A stretch of DNA of 64,000 nucleotides, from contig CACMSB010000005.1 in NCBI GenBank assembly GCA_902616245.1, positions 1 through 64,000 of the forward strand, in the 5' to 3' direction. Position 1 is the stretch's first letter; each line of letters begins with the position of its first letter. The notes beneath the pieces are model-generated. The model saw only the letters and a list, made by a program, of their open reading frames with translations. It was not told the DNA's origin and did no database searches. The position numbers were made by a program, and so were the translations under genes. Positions 36,797-47,082 of this stretch are shown here, one piece after another. This DNA comes from an uncultured Pelagibacteraceae bacterium. GTDB taxonomy: Bacteria; Pseudomonadota; Alphaproteobacteria; Pelagibacterales; Pelagibacteraceae.

Positions 36797-39171
36797 TAAT
36801 TGAATGGTTTAATTTTAAGCAATAAAGAAGGCAAAAGTGTTAGAACTGAAACCATTGCAAGCAACATAGCAATCCCCGTGAATACACCAAAGTAAATTGT
36901 TGGTATAAAATTTGACATTACTAAAATTGAAAATCCAAAAACTATTGTAATTGAAGTATTTAAAATAGCTTTACCAACTGTTGAATGACATAATTTTAAT
37001 GTCTTATTATAATTTCTTAATTTTTCATACTCCTCTTTAAATCTATAAATATAATGAATGCTGTTATCTACAGCTATGCCTATTGTTATTGCGGCAATTG
37101 TTATTGTCATCATATCAAGAGGAATTCCCAACAATCCAATTAAACCTAATATAAAAAAAGCTGCTATAAAATTTGGCACTACACCTATTAAAGCTAATTT
37201 TAAATTTTTGAAAAGAATTATAAACATTATAAAAATTCCAAGCATAACAAATCCAAGTGTTAAAATTTGAGATTTGAATAAACTTTGTAAAAGATTGTTA
37301 AACAGAATTAATACTCCACCTAATCTATATTCATCCTTTTTTAAATCTAATTTATTTTTAAAGTCAGAATTAATTTTAATGAGCAAATCATTTCTCCTTA
37401 AATTATCTAAAGAGTCTTTTATTCGTAAACTTATCCTAGCTTCTGAGTCTTTTATTGAGATATATGGATCTACAATTTCTTTTTTTATATTATCTGGTAT
37501 TTTTGTGTATAAGACACCCATTTCTAAGGAACCGAGTTCTTTGTTGTTATTTAATTGAGTGGCAACATCAATAATTGACGAAAAAGAAAGGACTTTTCCG
37601 ATTGGTTCTAAAGAGTCTAAATAGTTATGGACCTTTTTTATCTTATCAATTTTGTCTTTTGTAAACCAATATTTTTCGTCATTCTCATCTTCATCACCCC
37701 AATCGTCTTCTTCATCTTCAGATTTTTGTTCAACATCATCTTGTTTTGGAAATTTTAAAATAACTTCAAATGGTGTTGTACCACCTAACTTTTCATCTAT
37801 AAGTTTCATTCCTTTATAAATTTCTGTATTTTTATCAAAATAATTTATAAAACTATTTTCTACTTCTAACTTTGAAATTCCTAATATACTTAAAAATATA
37901 ATTATTAAGGTTGTTCCAAATATTGTATTTTGATTAGAAACCGAAATTATACTGAAAAAATTAGTAATATTGGAACCTTTTTCCTCTTTTAAAGCGACTT
38001 TATTAAAATTAAATAAATTAATTAATGTCGGCAATAAACTAAAAGTAATAAGAAATGAAATTATTAAACCAAAAGTCATCATAAATCCAAAATCTATTAT
38101 TGGTTTTATTTCACTAAACACCAGAGACAAAAAAGCAAATATAGTTGTCAAAGCTGTATACAAAATAGGCCAAAACATTTTACTTGTTGTTAAAGAAATT
38201 ATTTTAAATTTATCTAACTTTGGAAACTGTTTTGAAAGCTGTAGATACCTAGTGCTAATATGAATGTTCATAGCCATTGTTAATATCAACATTAAAGCTA
38301 TAAAATTAGATGATATAACGGTAACTTTCCACCCTAAGAGACCCAGAAGTCCTGTCATTATTATAACTGAAAAAAAACAACTGCTTATAGGCACAATTAT
38401 CCAAATCAATCTTCTAAATACATACCAAAGAGTTGCAACGATAAATAAAAAAACTCCAAGTCCAAAAACAATTATGTCATTTTTAATAAAAGTCATCATA
38501 TCATCAGCAATCATAGGAATACCACCTAAATGAATTTTGCTTGTAGAACTAAAATTTTTTATTACTTGTCTTATTTCTAAAATATTTTGATGATTTTGTT
38601 TTTTTAATTTATCTTTATATATTTCTTCGTCTTTTTTACTTTTAAATTCAGTTATTTTATCTTTGGACTTTAAATACACTATAATGCCAGATGTTTTACC
38701 ATCTTCACTAATTACAAAATTCCTGAAAACAGGACTGTTCAATATTTCATTAAATCCTCTTTCTTTATCGATACCAAGTGAGCCAAGTGTAGAGTAGTTT
38801 TGCAGTCTATCTATTAGCGGTTCATCGGAGCTGTTAAGTAAAGGAATATCTAATAGTGTGATTACACTATGCACCCAATTAAGTTTTTGAATTTCTTTTT
38901 TTAATTTAATAAGATTTTCTATAGAATCTTCTTCTATCATACTCCCTTTTGGAGTGTAGGTAAGAACTAAAAATTCTTTAGCACCGTATCTTTTATTTAT
39001 TTCATTTAAATATTTTAAATCAGGATCACCCTCTATTAATAAAGTTTCAGATGACGCATCAAGTCTAAAGTTTTTTGAAAAATATCCAAAAAAACACAAA
39101 CAAATTAATAATAAAATTAAAATTGAATTTGGTTTTTTTAAAACATTATTTTGATAAAATTTGGCTAACAT
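36796..39171 (-). CDS. RND/MMPL family transporter
   Basis: 791 aa; two 6-TM blocks with large loops; AITIGIAVDNSIHYIYRFKEEY. Confidence 0.88.
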   Translation of the reverse strand: MLAKFYQNNVLKKPNSILILLLICLCFFGYFSKNFRLDASSETLLIEGDPDLKYLNEINKRYGAKEFLVLTYTPKGSMIEEDSIENLIKLKKEIQKLNWVHSVITLLDIPLLNSSDEPLIDRLQNYSTLGSLGIDKERGFNEILNSPVFRNFVISEDGKTSGIIVYLKSKDKITEFKSKKDEEIYKDKLKKQNHQNILEIRQVIKNFSSTSKIHLGGIPMIADDMMTFIKNDIIVFGLGVFLFIVATLWYVFRRLIWIIVPISSCFFSVIIMTGLLGLLGWKVTVISSNFIALMLILTMAMNIHISTRYLQLSKQFPKLDKFKIISLTTSKMFWPILYTALTTIFAFLSLVFSEIKPIIDFGFMMTFGLIISFLITFSLLPTLINLFNFNKVALKEEKGSNITNFFSIISVSNQNTIFGTTLIIIFLSILGISKLEVENSFINYFDKNTEIYKGMKLIDEKLGGTTPFEVILKFPKQDDVEQKSEDEEDDWGDEDENDEKYWFTKDKIDKIKKVHNYLDSLEPIGKVLSFSSIIDVATQLNNNKELGSLEMGVLYTKIPDNIKKEIVDPYISIKDSEARISLRIKDSLDNLRRNDLLIKINSDFKNKLDLKKDEYRLGGVLILFNNLLQSLFKSQILTLGFVMLGIFIMFIILFKNLKLALIGVVPNFIAAFFILGLIGLLGIPLDMMTITIAAITIGIAVDNSIHYIYRFKEEYEKLRNYNKTLKLCHSTVGKAILNTSITIVFGFSILVMSNFIPTIYFGVFTGIAMLLAMVSVLTLLPSLLLKIKPFN

Positions 39172-39196
39172 TGACTATTAGCTTTTATAATTTAAA

Positions 39197-40612
39197 TTAA
39201 TTATTTTGAATATCTTTAAATTTGGTAAACATTGCCTCAAACTCTAACATTACATTGCCTGTCGGACCATGCCTTTGTTTTTGAATAATTAATTCAGCTA
39301 AATGAGATACTTCATTCATTTTTGCTTGCCATTCAGCATGCTCGACCGTTGCGGGTCTAGGCTCTTTTCCTTGTAAATAGTAAGCTTCTCTATAAACAAA
39401 CATCACTACATCTGCATCTTGTTCGATTGACCCCGACTCTCTTAAGTCCGATAATTGAGGTTTTTTATCATCTCTTTGCTCAACAGCTCTTGATAGTTGA
39501 GAAAGAGCTACAACTGGCACTGCTAATTCTTTGGCCAAGGCTTTTAATCCTTGTGTAATTTCAGATATTTCCTGAACTCTTCCGTTGTTTACGTTAGTAG
39601 CTCTCATCAACTGAATATAATCTATCACAATCATATCTAGACCATACAATCTTTTTATTCTTCTTGCTCTATTACTTAAAGCTGCAATTGTTATTGCAGG
39701 TGTTTCATCAATATACAACGGTAACTCAGAAATATCTTTAGATGTTTCAATAAATTTATCAAATTGACTTTCAGAAATTTTACCTCTTCTTATATCATTA
39801 GAAGTAATTCGAGATTGTTCTGCTAGTATTCTTGTGGAAAGTTGTTCAGACGACATTTCCAGTGAAAAAAAAGCAACCGAACTTTTTTCTCCACTTTCTT
39901 GAATTTTTTTAGCTGAGTTAAATGCTATATTAGTTGCCAATGCAGTTTTACCCATAGAAGGTCTTCCTGCAATTATTATAAGATCTGATTTATGTAAACC
40001 GCCCAGTTTATCATCTAAATCTCTTAAACCAGTAGGAACTCCTACTATTCCTTCTTCATTTTTATATGCATTAGAAGCCATCTCAATGGTTTGTCTCATA
40101 GCTTCATCAAATTTAATCAATGATGAACTAAATGAACCTTTTTCTGCTAAATCAAATAATGATTTCTCATAATTTTCTATAATTTTTTGTCCATCGATAC
40201 CTATATCATTTAATTTTGCTTGATCTATAACTTCGCCAGAAATTTTAATTAATTCACGTTTGACATAAAGATCGAAAATAAGTTTAGAATACTCCAAGGC
40301 TTGTCTAGACGATGTTGAAAATTTTGTTATTTTCACTAAATATTCTGGAATATTTAATTCATCTTTTTCTTTTTCAAAATAATTTTTTAAAGTTATTGGA
40401 TTAGCTAACAGTCCTCCATAAATTAATTTTTCTAATGCTTCAAAAATTTTCTTATGTACAGGATCATAAAAATTTTTATTTGATACTACTAAGCTTACTT
40501 CATCGAAAATTTCGTTAGATAAAAGTATGGAACCAATAACAGACTGTTCCGCTTCTATATTGTTAGGTAATTCATCTACTTTATTTTTTATTAAATTTAA
40601 TGATTGTGACAT
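39197..40612 (-). CDS. dnaB: Replicative DNA helicase
   Basis: LPNNIEAEQSVIGSILLS, Walker A AGRPSMGKTALA, IVIDYIQLM. Confidence 0.97.
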   Translation of the reverse strand: MSQSLNLIKNKVDELPNNIEAEQSVIGSILLSNEIFDEVSLVVSNKNFYDPVHKKIFEALEKLIYGGLLANPITLKNYFEKEKDELNIPEYLVKITKFSTSSRQALEYSKLIFDLYVKRELIKISGEVIDQAKLNDIGIDGQKIIENYEKSLFDLAEKGSFSSSLIKFDEAMRQTIEMASNAYKNEEGIVGVPTGLRDLDDKLGGLHKSDLIIIAGRPSMGKTALATNIAFNSAKKIQESGEKSSVAFFSLEMSSEQLSTRILAEQSRITSNDIRRGKISESQFDKFIETSKDISELPLYIDETPAITIAALSNRARRIKRLYGLDMIVIDYIQLMRATNVNNGRVQEISEITQGLKALAKELAVPVVALSQLSRAVEQRDDKKPQLSDLRESGSIEQDADVVMFVYREAYYLQGKEPRPATVEHAEWQAKMNEVSHLAELIIQKQRHGPTGNVMLEFEAMFTKFKDIQNN

Positions 40613-40678
40613 ACAAGATAATAATAATAATTGTCTTACTTACAAAGTTAAATTACTCCTGGGGAAAAGATTGTATAA

Positions 40679-41137
40679 TTATTTAGACTCTTCTTCTTGT
40701 ATCACTTTTATTTTTATTTGAGATTGTATTTCTGGGTGAAGATTTAATATAACATCATACAACCCCAAGGATTTGATTTCTTTAACTGGTTGTATCATTG
40801 ATGGATTAATATCAATATTATCTGTATCTTTTAAAACTTTTGATATTTCTGTTGGTTTTACTGAACCATATAACTCTCTATTCTCAGTACTTAATTTTCT
40901 AATTACATATTCTTTATTTTTTAGCTTTTCATTTATATCTCTTGCTAAATTTTTTTTATCTTGATCTTTTTTATTCAAATCATTTTTAATTTTTTCAACT
41001 TCTTTTATATTTTCTTTTGATGCAAAAAGTGCCTTTTTATGTGCGATTAAATAATTTCTTGCAAATCCTCTCTTTACATCAATTATTTCTCCTATCGAAC
41101 CTACCTTTCTGACGTTTTCTAATAAAATAACTTTCAT
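40679..41137 (-). CDS. rplI: 50S ribosomal protein L9
   Basis: MKVILLENVRKVGSIGEIIDVKRGFARNYLI. Confidence 0.97.
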   Translation of the reverse strand: MKVILLENVRKVGSIGEIIDVKRGFARNYLIAHKKALFASKENIKEVEKIKNDLNKKDQDKKNLARDINEKLKNKEYVIRKLSTENRELYGSVKPTEISKVLKDTDNIDINPSMIQPVKEIKSLGLYDVILNLHPEIQSQIKIKVIQEEESK

Positions 41138-41143
41138 TGATAA

Positions 41144-41413
41144 TTATATTAATGCTAAATTTCTTGCTCTCTTTATAGATATAGATAAGTCTCTTTGTTT
41201 TTTTTGACTGACTGACGTTATCCTTGATGGTAATATTTTTCCATTTTCAGATATATATCTCTTTAATAATTTAATATTTTTGTAATCAATTACTGGAGCA
41301 CCTTTTCCTGACAAGGGACATTTTTTTTTAAATTTATATTTTTGGTTTTGAAATACGCTTAGTTTTGAGAAGTTATTTTGAGAATTTTTTTTCTTTATAT
41401 TTTTTTTTTTCAT
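41144..41413 (-). CDS. rpsR: 30S ribosomal protein S18
   Basis: [49 protein letters not shown]. Confidence 0.96.
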   Translation of the reverse strand: MKKKNIKKKNSQNNFSKLSVFQNQKYKFKKKCPLSGKGAPVIDYKNIKLLKRYISENGKILPSRITSVSQKKQRDLSISIKRARNLALI

Positions 41414-41418
41414 AATTT

Positions 41419-41763
41419 TTAATATTTGTTTTTATTTTCCTCTTCATTTTTTTTAAAATAATCTGTTTCAAGATCCAATTTTTTTACCTTAACAGTCAAG
41501 TATCTAAGCAAATTTTTATCAATTTTTTCTGTTTTCTCTAATTCTTTTATGGTTTTTCCACTTCCTTCAATTTTGAAATGTAAGTAGTTACCTTTTTTAT
41601 TTTTTTTAATTAAGTAAGACATGTGCATTAAGCCCCAACTCTCAAATTTTAAAATATTGCCATCATTATTTTCTATAATTTTCGAATACTTTTCTTGAAT
41701 TTGTTTTATTTGACTAGGAGAAATGTCCTGTCTAGCTATAAGCGTATGTTCGTAATAGTTCAT
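41419..41763 (-). CDS. rpsF: 30S ribosomal protein S6
   Basis: [22 protein letters not shown]...[24 protein letters not shown]. Confidence 0.95.
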   Translation of the reverse strand: MNYYEHTLIARQDISPSQIKQIQEKYSKIIENNDGNILKFESWGLMHMSYLIKKNKKGNYLHFKIEGSGKTIKELEKTEKIDKNLLRYLTVKVKKLDLETDYFKKNEEENKNKY

Positions 41764-41846
41764 ATAATTTTATAGAAAAAATGAGGATATACTATTATAA
41801 ATTTTTAATTACAATATAAAAAAACACTTAATTTATTAACGTTTTT

Positions 41847-42785
41847 ATGTTTTCAATTTTATTCCCCGGTCAAGGATCACAAAAAATTGGTATGGCCAGT
41901 GAATTTTATAATAACCTGGATTATGTTAAAGAATATTTTTCTCAAGCAGATGACATATTAAAAAAAAACTTAACTGATTTAATTTTAAATGGACCTAAAG
42001 AAGATTTAGATCAAACTGAAAATACTCAGCCTGCAATATTTTTAGTTAGTTATTCTATTTTTAAAACTTTAGAAAAAGAAACTGAATTTAATATTCAAGA
42101 TGCAAAATATTTTGCAGGGCATTCATTAGGAGAATATTCAGCTTTATGTTGTGCAAATTCAATTACTTTTGAGCAAACAATAAATTTACTTAAACATAGA
42201 GGTGTTGCTATGCAAAATGCGGTGCCAAAAGGAGAAGGGGGAATGGTAGCCATTCTCGGGGTAGAAATCGATCAAATCAACGAAATTTTAAAAAATAACG
42301 AAAATAAATTTAATTGCTATGTAGCAAATGATAATTCAATTGGTCAAATTGTTGTAAGTGGAAAATTAGATTCGCTGGAATTATTGTGTAAAATATTAAA
42401 AAGTAAAGAATTTAAATTTATAAGATTGCCTGTTAGCTCTCCTTTCCATTGCCCATTAATGAAAAACGCAACTGAGGAAATGAAGCAGAGAATCTATAAT
42501 ACTGAATTTAAAGATCCAGAAATAGATATAATATCCAATGTGACAGCAAACCCTATTAAAAAATCGGATGAAATTAAAAGATTATTAGTTGATCAAATAG
42601 AAAAACCAGTTAGATGGAGAGAAAGTGTTAATAACATGGTAAAATTAGGAGTTGATCATTTTATTGAGTTAGGACCGGGCAAAGTACTAAGCGGCCTTGT
42701 TAAAAGAATTAATAGAAATGTAAAATTAAATCAGGTAAGTACTTTTGATGATGTTAAAATAATAAAAAATGATCGACTTAAATAA
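41847..42785 (+). CDS. fabD: Malonyl-CoA ACP transacylase
   Basis: LFPGQGSQKIGMASEF, FAGHSLGEYSALCC. Confidence 0.97.
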   Translation: MFSILFPGQGSQKIGMASEFYNNLDYVKEYFSQADDILKKNLTDLILNGPKEDLDQTENTQPAIFLVSYSIFKTLEKETEFNIQDAKYFAGHSLGEYSALCCANSITFEQTINLLKHRGVAMQNAVPKGEGGMVAILGVEIDQINEILKNNENKFNCYVANDNSIGQIVVSGKLDSLELLCKILKSKEFKFIRLPVSSPFHCPLMKNATEEMKQRIYNTEFKDPEIDIISNVTANPIKKSDEIKRLLVDQIEKPVRWRESVNNMVKLGVDHFIELGPGKVLSGLVKRINRNVKLNQVSTFDDVKIIKNDRLK

Positions 42786-43506
42786 TCAAAATATAATTTT
42801 GACTGGAGCCACTGGAATAATAGGAGGATCTATTTTAGAAAAGCTTCATAAAGCTAATGCTAAGATTATTGCAACAGGAACTAATCAAAACAAATTAGAT
42901 TCTTTAAAAGAGAAATATCCAAACATAATAACAAAGCAGTTTGATATTTCTAATCATTCTTCAATTGAAAAATTTATTGAAAATTGTAATGAAGATTTTC
43001 AAAATAAAATTGATGTTTTAATAAACAATGCCGGCATCACTATTGATAATTTAACAATAAGAATGAAAGATGACGAGTGGCATAAAGTATTAAATTTAAA
43101 TCTTACTTCATCATTTTTACTGAGCAAATATTCAATTAAAAAAATGATCAAAAATAAAACTGGGAAAATAATTAATATAACATCTATAGTGGGCCACACT
43201 GGAAATGTTGGACAGGCTAATTATGCAGCTTCTAAAGCAGGTCTTATTGGTATGTCAAAAAGTCTCGCCCTAGAATATGGAAAAAAAAATATTAAAGTAA
43301 ACTGTATATCACCAGGTTTTATTAAATCTGAAATGACAGATAAGATAAGTGAAAAATTTCAAGAAAGTTTACAGGATAAAATTTCACTTAACCGTTTTGG
43401 ATTACCAGAGGATGTTGCAAATGCTGTTGTTTTCTTATCTTCAAACTTAGCAGAATATATAACTGGAGAAACATTACATGTTAACGGAGGTATGTATTTT
43501 AGTTGA
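42769..43506 (+). CDS. fabG: 3-oxoacyl-ACP reductase
   Basis: ILTGATGIIGGSI, NNAGITIDNLTIRM, GQANYAASKAGLIGMSKSLA. Confidence 0.95.
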   Translation: MIDLNNQNIILTGATGIIGGSILEKLHKANAKIIATGTNQNKLDSLKEKYPNIITKQFDISNHSSIEKFIENCNEDFQNKIDVLINNAGITIDNLTIRMKDDEWHKVLNLNLTSSFLLSKYSIKKMIKNKTGKIINITSIVGHTGNVGQANYAASKAGLIGMSKSLALEYGKKNIKVNCISPGFIKSEMTDKISEKFQESLQDKISLNRFGLPEDVANAVVFLSSNLAEYITGETLHVNGGMYFS

Positions 43507-43553
43507 CATTGTAATATAAATATTTATTAACAATTTTAACAAATAGGTAAAAT

Positions 43554-43793
43554 ATGTCAGAAGATATTTCAAACAAAGTAAAGAAAATCGTTGCAGATCA
43601 CCTTGGAATTGATGAATCTAAAGTAACAGATGAATCAAGTTTTATTGATGATTTGGGCGCAGATAGTTTAGATACCGTCGAGTTAGTTATGGCTTTTGAA
43701 GAAGAGTTTGGATCTGAAATTTCAGATAGTGATGCAGAAAAAATTCTTACTGTAGGAGATGCAGTAAAATTTATAGAAAACAAAGCAAACTAA
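43554..43793 (+). CDS. acpP: Acyl carrier protein
   Basis: [21 protein letters not shown] with phosphopantetheine DSL motif. Confidence 0.98.
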   Translation: MSEDISNKVKKIVADHLGIDESKVTDESSFIDDLGADSLDTVELVMAFEEEFGSEISDSDAEKILTVGDAVKFIENKAN

Positions 43794-43803
43794 CTTAAAA
43801 AAA

Positions 43804-44427
43804 ATGTCCAGCTTTAAAAAAGGTGGAATGATTATACTTTCTTCACCATCGGGCGCTGGAAAGACTACTCTTGTAAAAAAAATAGTAAAGAATAAAAACT
43901 TTTTTGTATCTGTATCACACACCACAAGAAAGCCAAGACCAAACGAAAAAAATGGCAAAGACTATTTTTTTACATCAAAAAATAACTTTAAAAAGCTAAT
44001 AAAAGCAAAAAAATTTTTAGAGTATGCCAAAGTATTTGAAAATTATTATGGTTCATCAAAAGATTTAATCATTAAAAAACTTAAAAAAGGAAAAAACGTT
44101 GTTTTTGATATTGATTGGCAAGGCACAAGGCAAATTAGAAATAAAAATTTAAATTATAATTTATTAACCATATTTATATTACCTCCCTCAAAGAGTGAAT
44201 TGTTTAAGAGATTAATCAAAAGAGAAAATAAAAATATGAAAACCGTTCAAAAACGTATGAAAGGTTTTAAGAAAGATTTATCAAGATGGAAAGAATATGA
44301 CCAAGTAGTAATCAATGATGACCTTAAAACTTGCTACAAAAAAATAATGAAAACAATTAAAAATTATAGCAAATTAAATTATGATAAAAAAATAATAAAA
44401 GGACATGTTAAGAAATTACTAAGTTAA
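43804..44427 (+). CDS. gmk: Guanylate kinase
   Basis: MIILSSPSGAGKTTLVKK, VSHTTRKPRPNEKNGKDYFF. Confidence 0.96.
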   Translation: MSSFKKGGMIILSSPSGAGKTTLVKKIVKNKNFFVSVSHTTRKPRPNEKNGKDYFFTSKNNFKKLIKAKKFLEYAKVFENYYGSSKDLIIKKLKKGKNVVFDIDWQGTRQIRNKNLNYNLLTIFILPPSKSELFKRLIKRENKNMKTVQKRMKGFKKDLSRWKEYDQVVINDDLKTCYKKIMKTIKNYSKLNYDKKIIKGHVKKLLS

Positions 44428-45200
44428 TTTTCATATAATTTGCATATTTCAATAAATTTATTAACAGATAAATTTTGTGGTCTCAAATTTAGATTTATAT
44501 CTAATTTTTTTGCAGTTTTTTCAAAATCCTGAAATAACTGTTTCATAGGTTTTCTAATCATTTTCCTTTTTTGGTTAAAAAAAATATTAGTTACATGCTC
44601 TAAATTTTTTGGCTTCTTTAAATTTACAATATTTTTTTTTGGTACAAATTTAATTAAAGAACTCCATACTTTTGGAACAGGATAAAAACTCCTTGGAGGA
44701 ATATCAAATATTTTCAATTTTTCCATTTTCCAAGTTGATAAAATAGATAATCTTCCATATTCTTTCGTATTGTATTTAGCAACAATTCTATCAGCAACTT
44801 CTTTTTGAAAAACAAAAATAAAATTTGAAAATAATTTATCTAGATTTTCTAATTTAATCATAGAGGTTAATATTTTAGTTGATATATTATATGGCAAATT
44901 ACCAAATACTTTTATTGGACGATCAAATTTAAATTTATCATAACACTTCAAAATATCTTCATTTATAATTTCTACACTCTCTCCAAATTTTATTTTAAGT
45001 TGATCAGATAAAAGTTTATCTTTTTCAACAACTATAAATTTTTGTGGTTTTCTTTTTACTATTTTTTCTGTAAGTTTACCTGTACCAGGACCAATTTCTA
45101 AAACTATATCATTTTTTTTTATGTTTCCACTTTCCACTATTTGATTTAAGATTTTTTCATCAATTAAAAAATTTTGACCTAAGCTTTTTTTTGGTTTCAT
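44424..45200 (-). CDS. rsmA: 16S rRNA dimethyladenosine transferase
   Basis: KKSLGQNFLIDEKILNQIV, VLEIGPGTGKLTE, NLPYNISTKIL. Confidence 0.96.
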   Translation of the reverse strand: MKPKKSLGQNFLIDEKILNQIVESGNIKKNDIVLEIGPGTGKLTEKIVKRKPQKFIVVEKDKLLSDQLKIKFGESVEIINEDILKCYDKFKFDRPIKVFGNLPYNISTKILTSMIKLENLDKLFSNFIFVFQKEVADRIVAKYNTKEYGRLSILSTWKMEKLKIFDIPPRSFYPVPKVWSSLIKFVPKKNIVNLKKPKNLEHVTNIFFNQKRKMIRKPMKQLFQDFEKTAKKLDINLNLRPQNLSVNKFIEICKLYEN

Positions 45201-45202
45201 AA

Positions 45203-46162
45203 TTATTTAATGCCATCTATGAAGTTCATCGCATAAATAAATGAAGAAGGATCTGATTTATTTTTACCTTGCATCTCTGAATTTGGCCCATGATCAGGAG
45301 AAATTCTGATGAATGGGAGCCCGATGGTAATGTTAATTGCATCAAAGTTAAATATAGTTTTTATGGGTGTCAAGACTTGGTCATGATACATACCTATTAC
45401 AACATCATATTTATTTATATTTTTAATTAAAAAAAAAGTATCTGAGGAAAATGGACCATTAACATTTATTTTGTGATTTTTTAGTTGTTTTATCGCAGGT
45501 TTAATAATTTTATCTTCTTCACTATATTCATCTGTAGTTTCGCAATGAGGATTTAATCCAAGGACTGCAAATTTACAATCTCTTTTTAAAACTTTTTTAT
45601 AAAAATTATTTATCAAAATTATATTTTCTCTTATTTTTTTTATACTTAAATTTTTTGAAACATATTTTAAAGGCATATGAGTTGTGATAGGTGAAACTGA
45701 TAATTTTTTATTATAAATTAGCATAACTTCTTTTTTAGATTTTGTTTTTTTTGATAAGTACTCAGTAATTCCTGGGTACTTTTTTTTTAGAAAGTTTACT
45801 TTTGAAATAGGACCATTAATTAAAGCAGTTTTTTTATTATATTTTAATAATTTTAGACTCTTCTCAAAACTATTCTCTATGAATTTATTTGACTTTGTAG
45901 AAATAGTATCAAATATTTTATCATATCCAAAATTAACATCTATCATATTTAAAATATTAATTTTTGCATCTCTTAGCTTGTTAATATGATTTAATTTAAT
46001 TTTATATTTAAGTTTTGATAATTGATTTTTTAGTAATTTAATGTTGCCAATGATTATTATTTTTTTTTTAAATCTTTTTTTATTTTTAAAATATTTAGCA
46101 ATTATTTCTGAAAAAGTACTATAAGGCTCTCCAAGAACAATTATTATATTTTTAATTTGCAT
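45203..46162 (-). CDS. pdxA: 4-hydroxythreonine-4-phosphate dehydrogenase
   Basis: ALINGPISKVNF, LGLNPHCETTDEYSEEDKIIKPA, ISPDHGPNSEMQGKNKSDPSSF. Confidence 0.94.
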   Translation of the reverse strand: MQIKNIIIVLGEPYSTFSEIIAKYFKNKKRFKKKIIIIGNIKLLKNQLSKLKYKIKLNHINKLRDAKINILNMIDVNFGYDKIFDTISTKSNKFIENSFEKSLKLLKYNKKTALINGPISKVNFLKKKYPGITEYLSKKTKSKKEVMLIYNKKLSVSPITTHMPLKYVSKNLSIKKIRENIILINNFYKKVLKRDCKFAVLGLNPHCETTDEYSEEDKIIKPAIKQLKNHKINVNGPFSSDTFFLIKNINKYDVVIGMYHDQVLTPIKTIFNFDAINITIGLPFIRISPDHGPNSEMQGKNKSDPSSFIYAMNFIDGIK

Positions 46163-47078
46163 TTATAATAGTATTTTGTTTTAGTCTCTTATAATACAAT
46201 TGAGAAAATTGATTTAATTGCTTATTTTTTTCAAACTTAATAAATTCATTTAATTCTTCATCAAAGTTAATCTCTTTTTTTATCTCTTTTTTATCGTTAA
46301 TCATCAAAATTAAAAACCCATTTGGATATTTTATTGGTTTTGTAATTCCATCTATATTTAGTTTGTCTAATTTATTAACAATCTTATTTGATAATACTGT
46401 TTCTTTTACCCATCCTATATTTCCCCCTACAGATGCGCTATTAGAAATACTATATTTTGATGCACTAGCTTTAAAACCATATTTTTTAATACTCTTTAAA
46501 ATTTCTTCATTTTTTTTAATTACATTTTCGTTATTATCTACTTCAAATAAAATTTCAGATAAATTATATTCGAACTTACGGTTTTTATAAATTTTAACTT
46601 TTAATTGTTTGCTTAAATAATCTTTATCAATCTTTACAGATTTATTAAATTTTTGAAAAATTAATTCATTCCATAAAGTTTCATATTTTACCTTTTCGAC
46701 AACTTCTTTATAATTAATATTATCTTTTTTTAAGATTTGGATTAATTCGTCCTCATTTTTAACTTTTTTATATGCAAATAAACGTTGTTTAACTTTTTTT
46801 TCTAAATCTATGCTATTTATATTGGTAAATGCCTTTCTAATTTCAGTATTTTTTATTATTTCACGAATTAAATTATTTTTAGCTATTTTATTCAATTCAT
46901 CTTTTGATAATCTTTCTAAACTTGGTCTAAAAAAAATAAGATTATTTATTTCATTTTCTATATCAAAATTTGTTATGATTTGATCTCCAATTTTATATTT
47001 AATGTAAATCTTCGCATCTAATTTATAAGAAGCAAATGTTAGTAAAAATAAAACAAATAAAATTTTAATTTTTGGCAT
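46152..47078 (-). CDS. surA: SurA-like periplasmic peptidyl-prolyl isomerase/chaperone
   Basis: Signal peptide; YSISNSASVGGNIGWVKETVLS parvulin-type segment; next to lptD. Confidence 0.82.
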   Translation of the reverse strand: MPKIKILFVLFLLTFASYKLDAKIYIKYKIGDQIITNFDIENEINNLIFFRPSLERLSKDELNKIAKNNLIREIIKNTEIRKAFTNINSIDLEKKVKQRLFAYKKVKNEDELIQILKKDNINYKEVVEKVKYETLWNELIFQKFNKSVKIDKDYLSKQLKVKIYKNRKFEYNLSEILFEVDNNENVIKKNEEILKSIKKYGFKASASKYSISNSASVGGNIGWVKETVLSNKIVNKLDKLNIDGITKPIKYPNGFLILMINDKKEIKKEINFDEELNEFIKFEKNKQLNQFSQLYYKRLKQNTIINAN

Positions 47079-47082
47079 TTAT

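Noticed and set aside
41764-41846. Possible S6:S18-type autoregulatory leader before rpsF
   Set aside because: No CCG-type loop or stable stem seen in the AT-rich leader; the region is a short divergent promoter with fabD.
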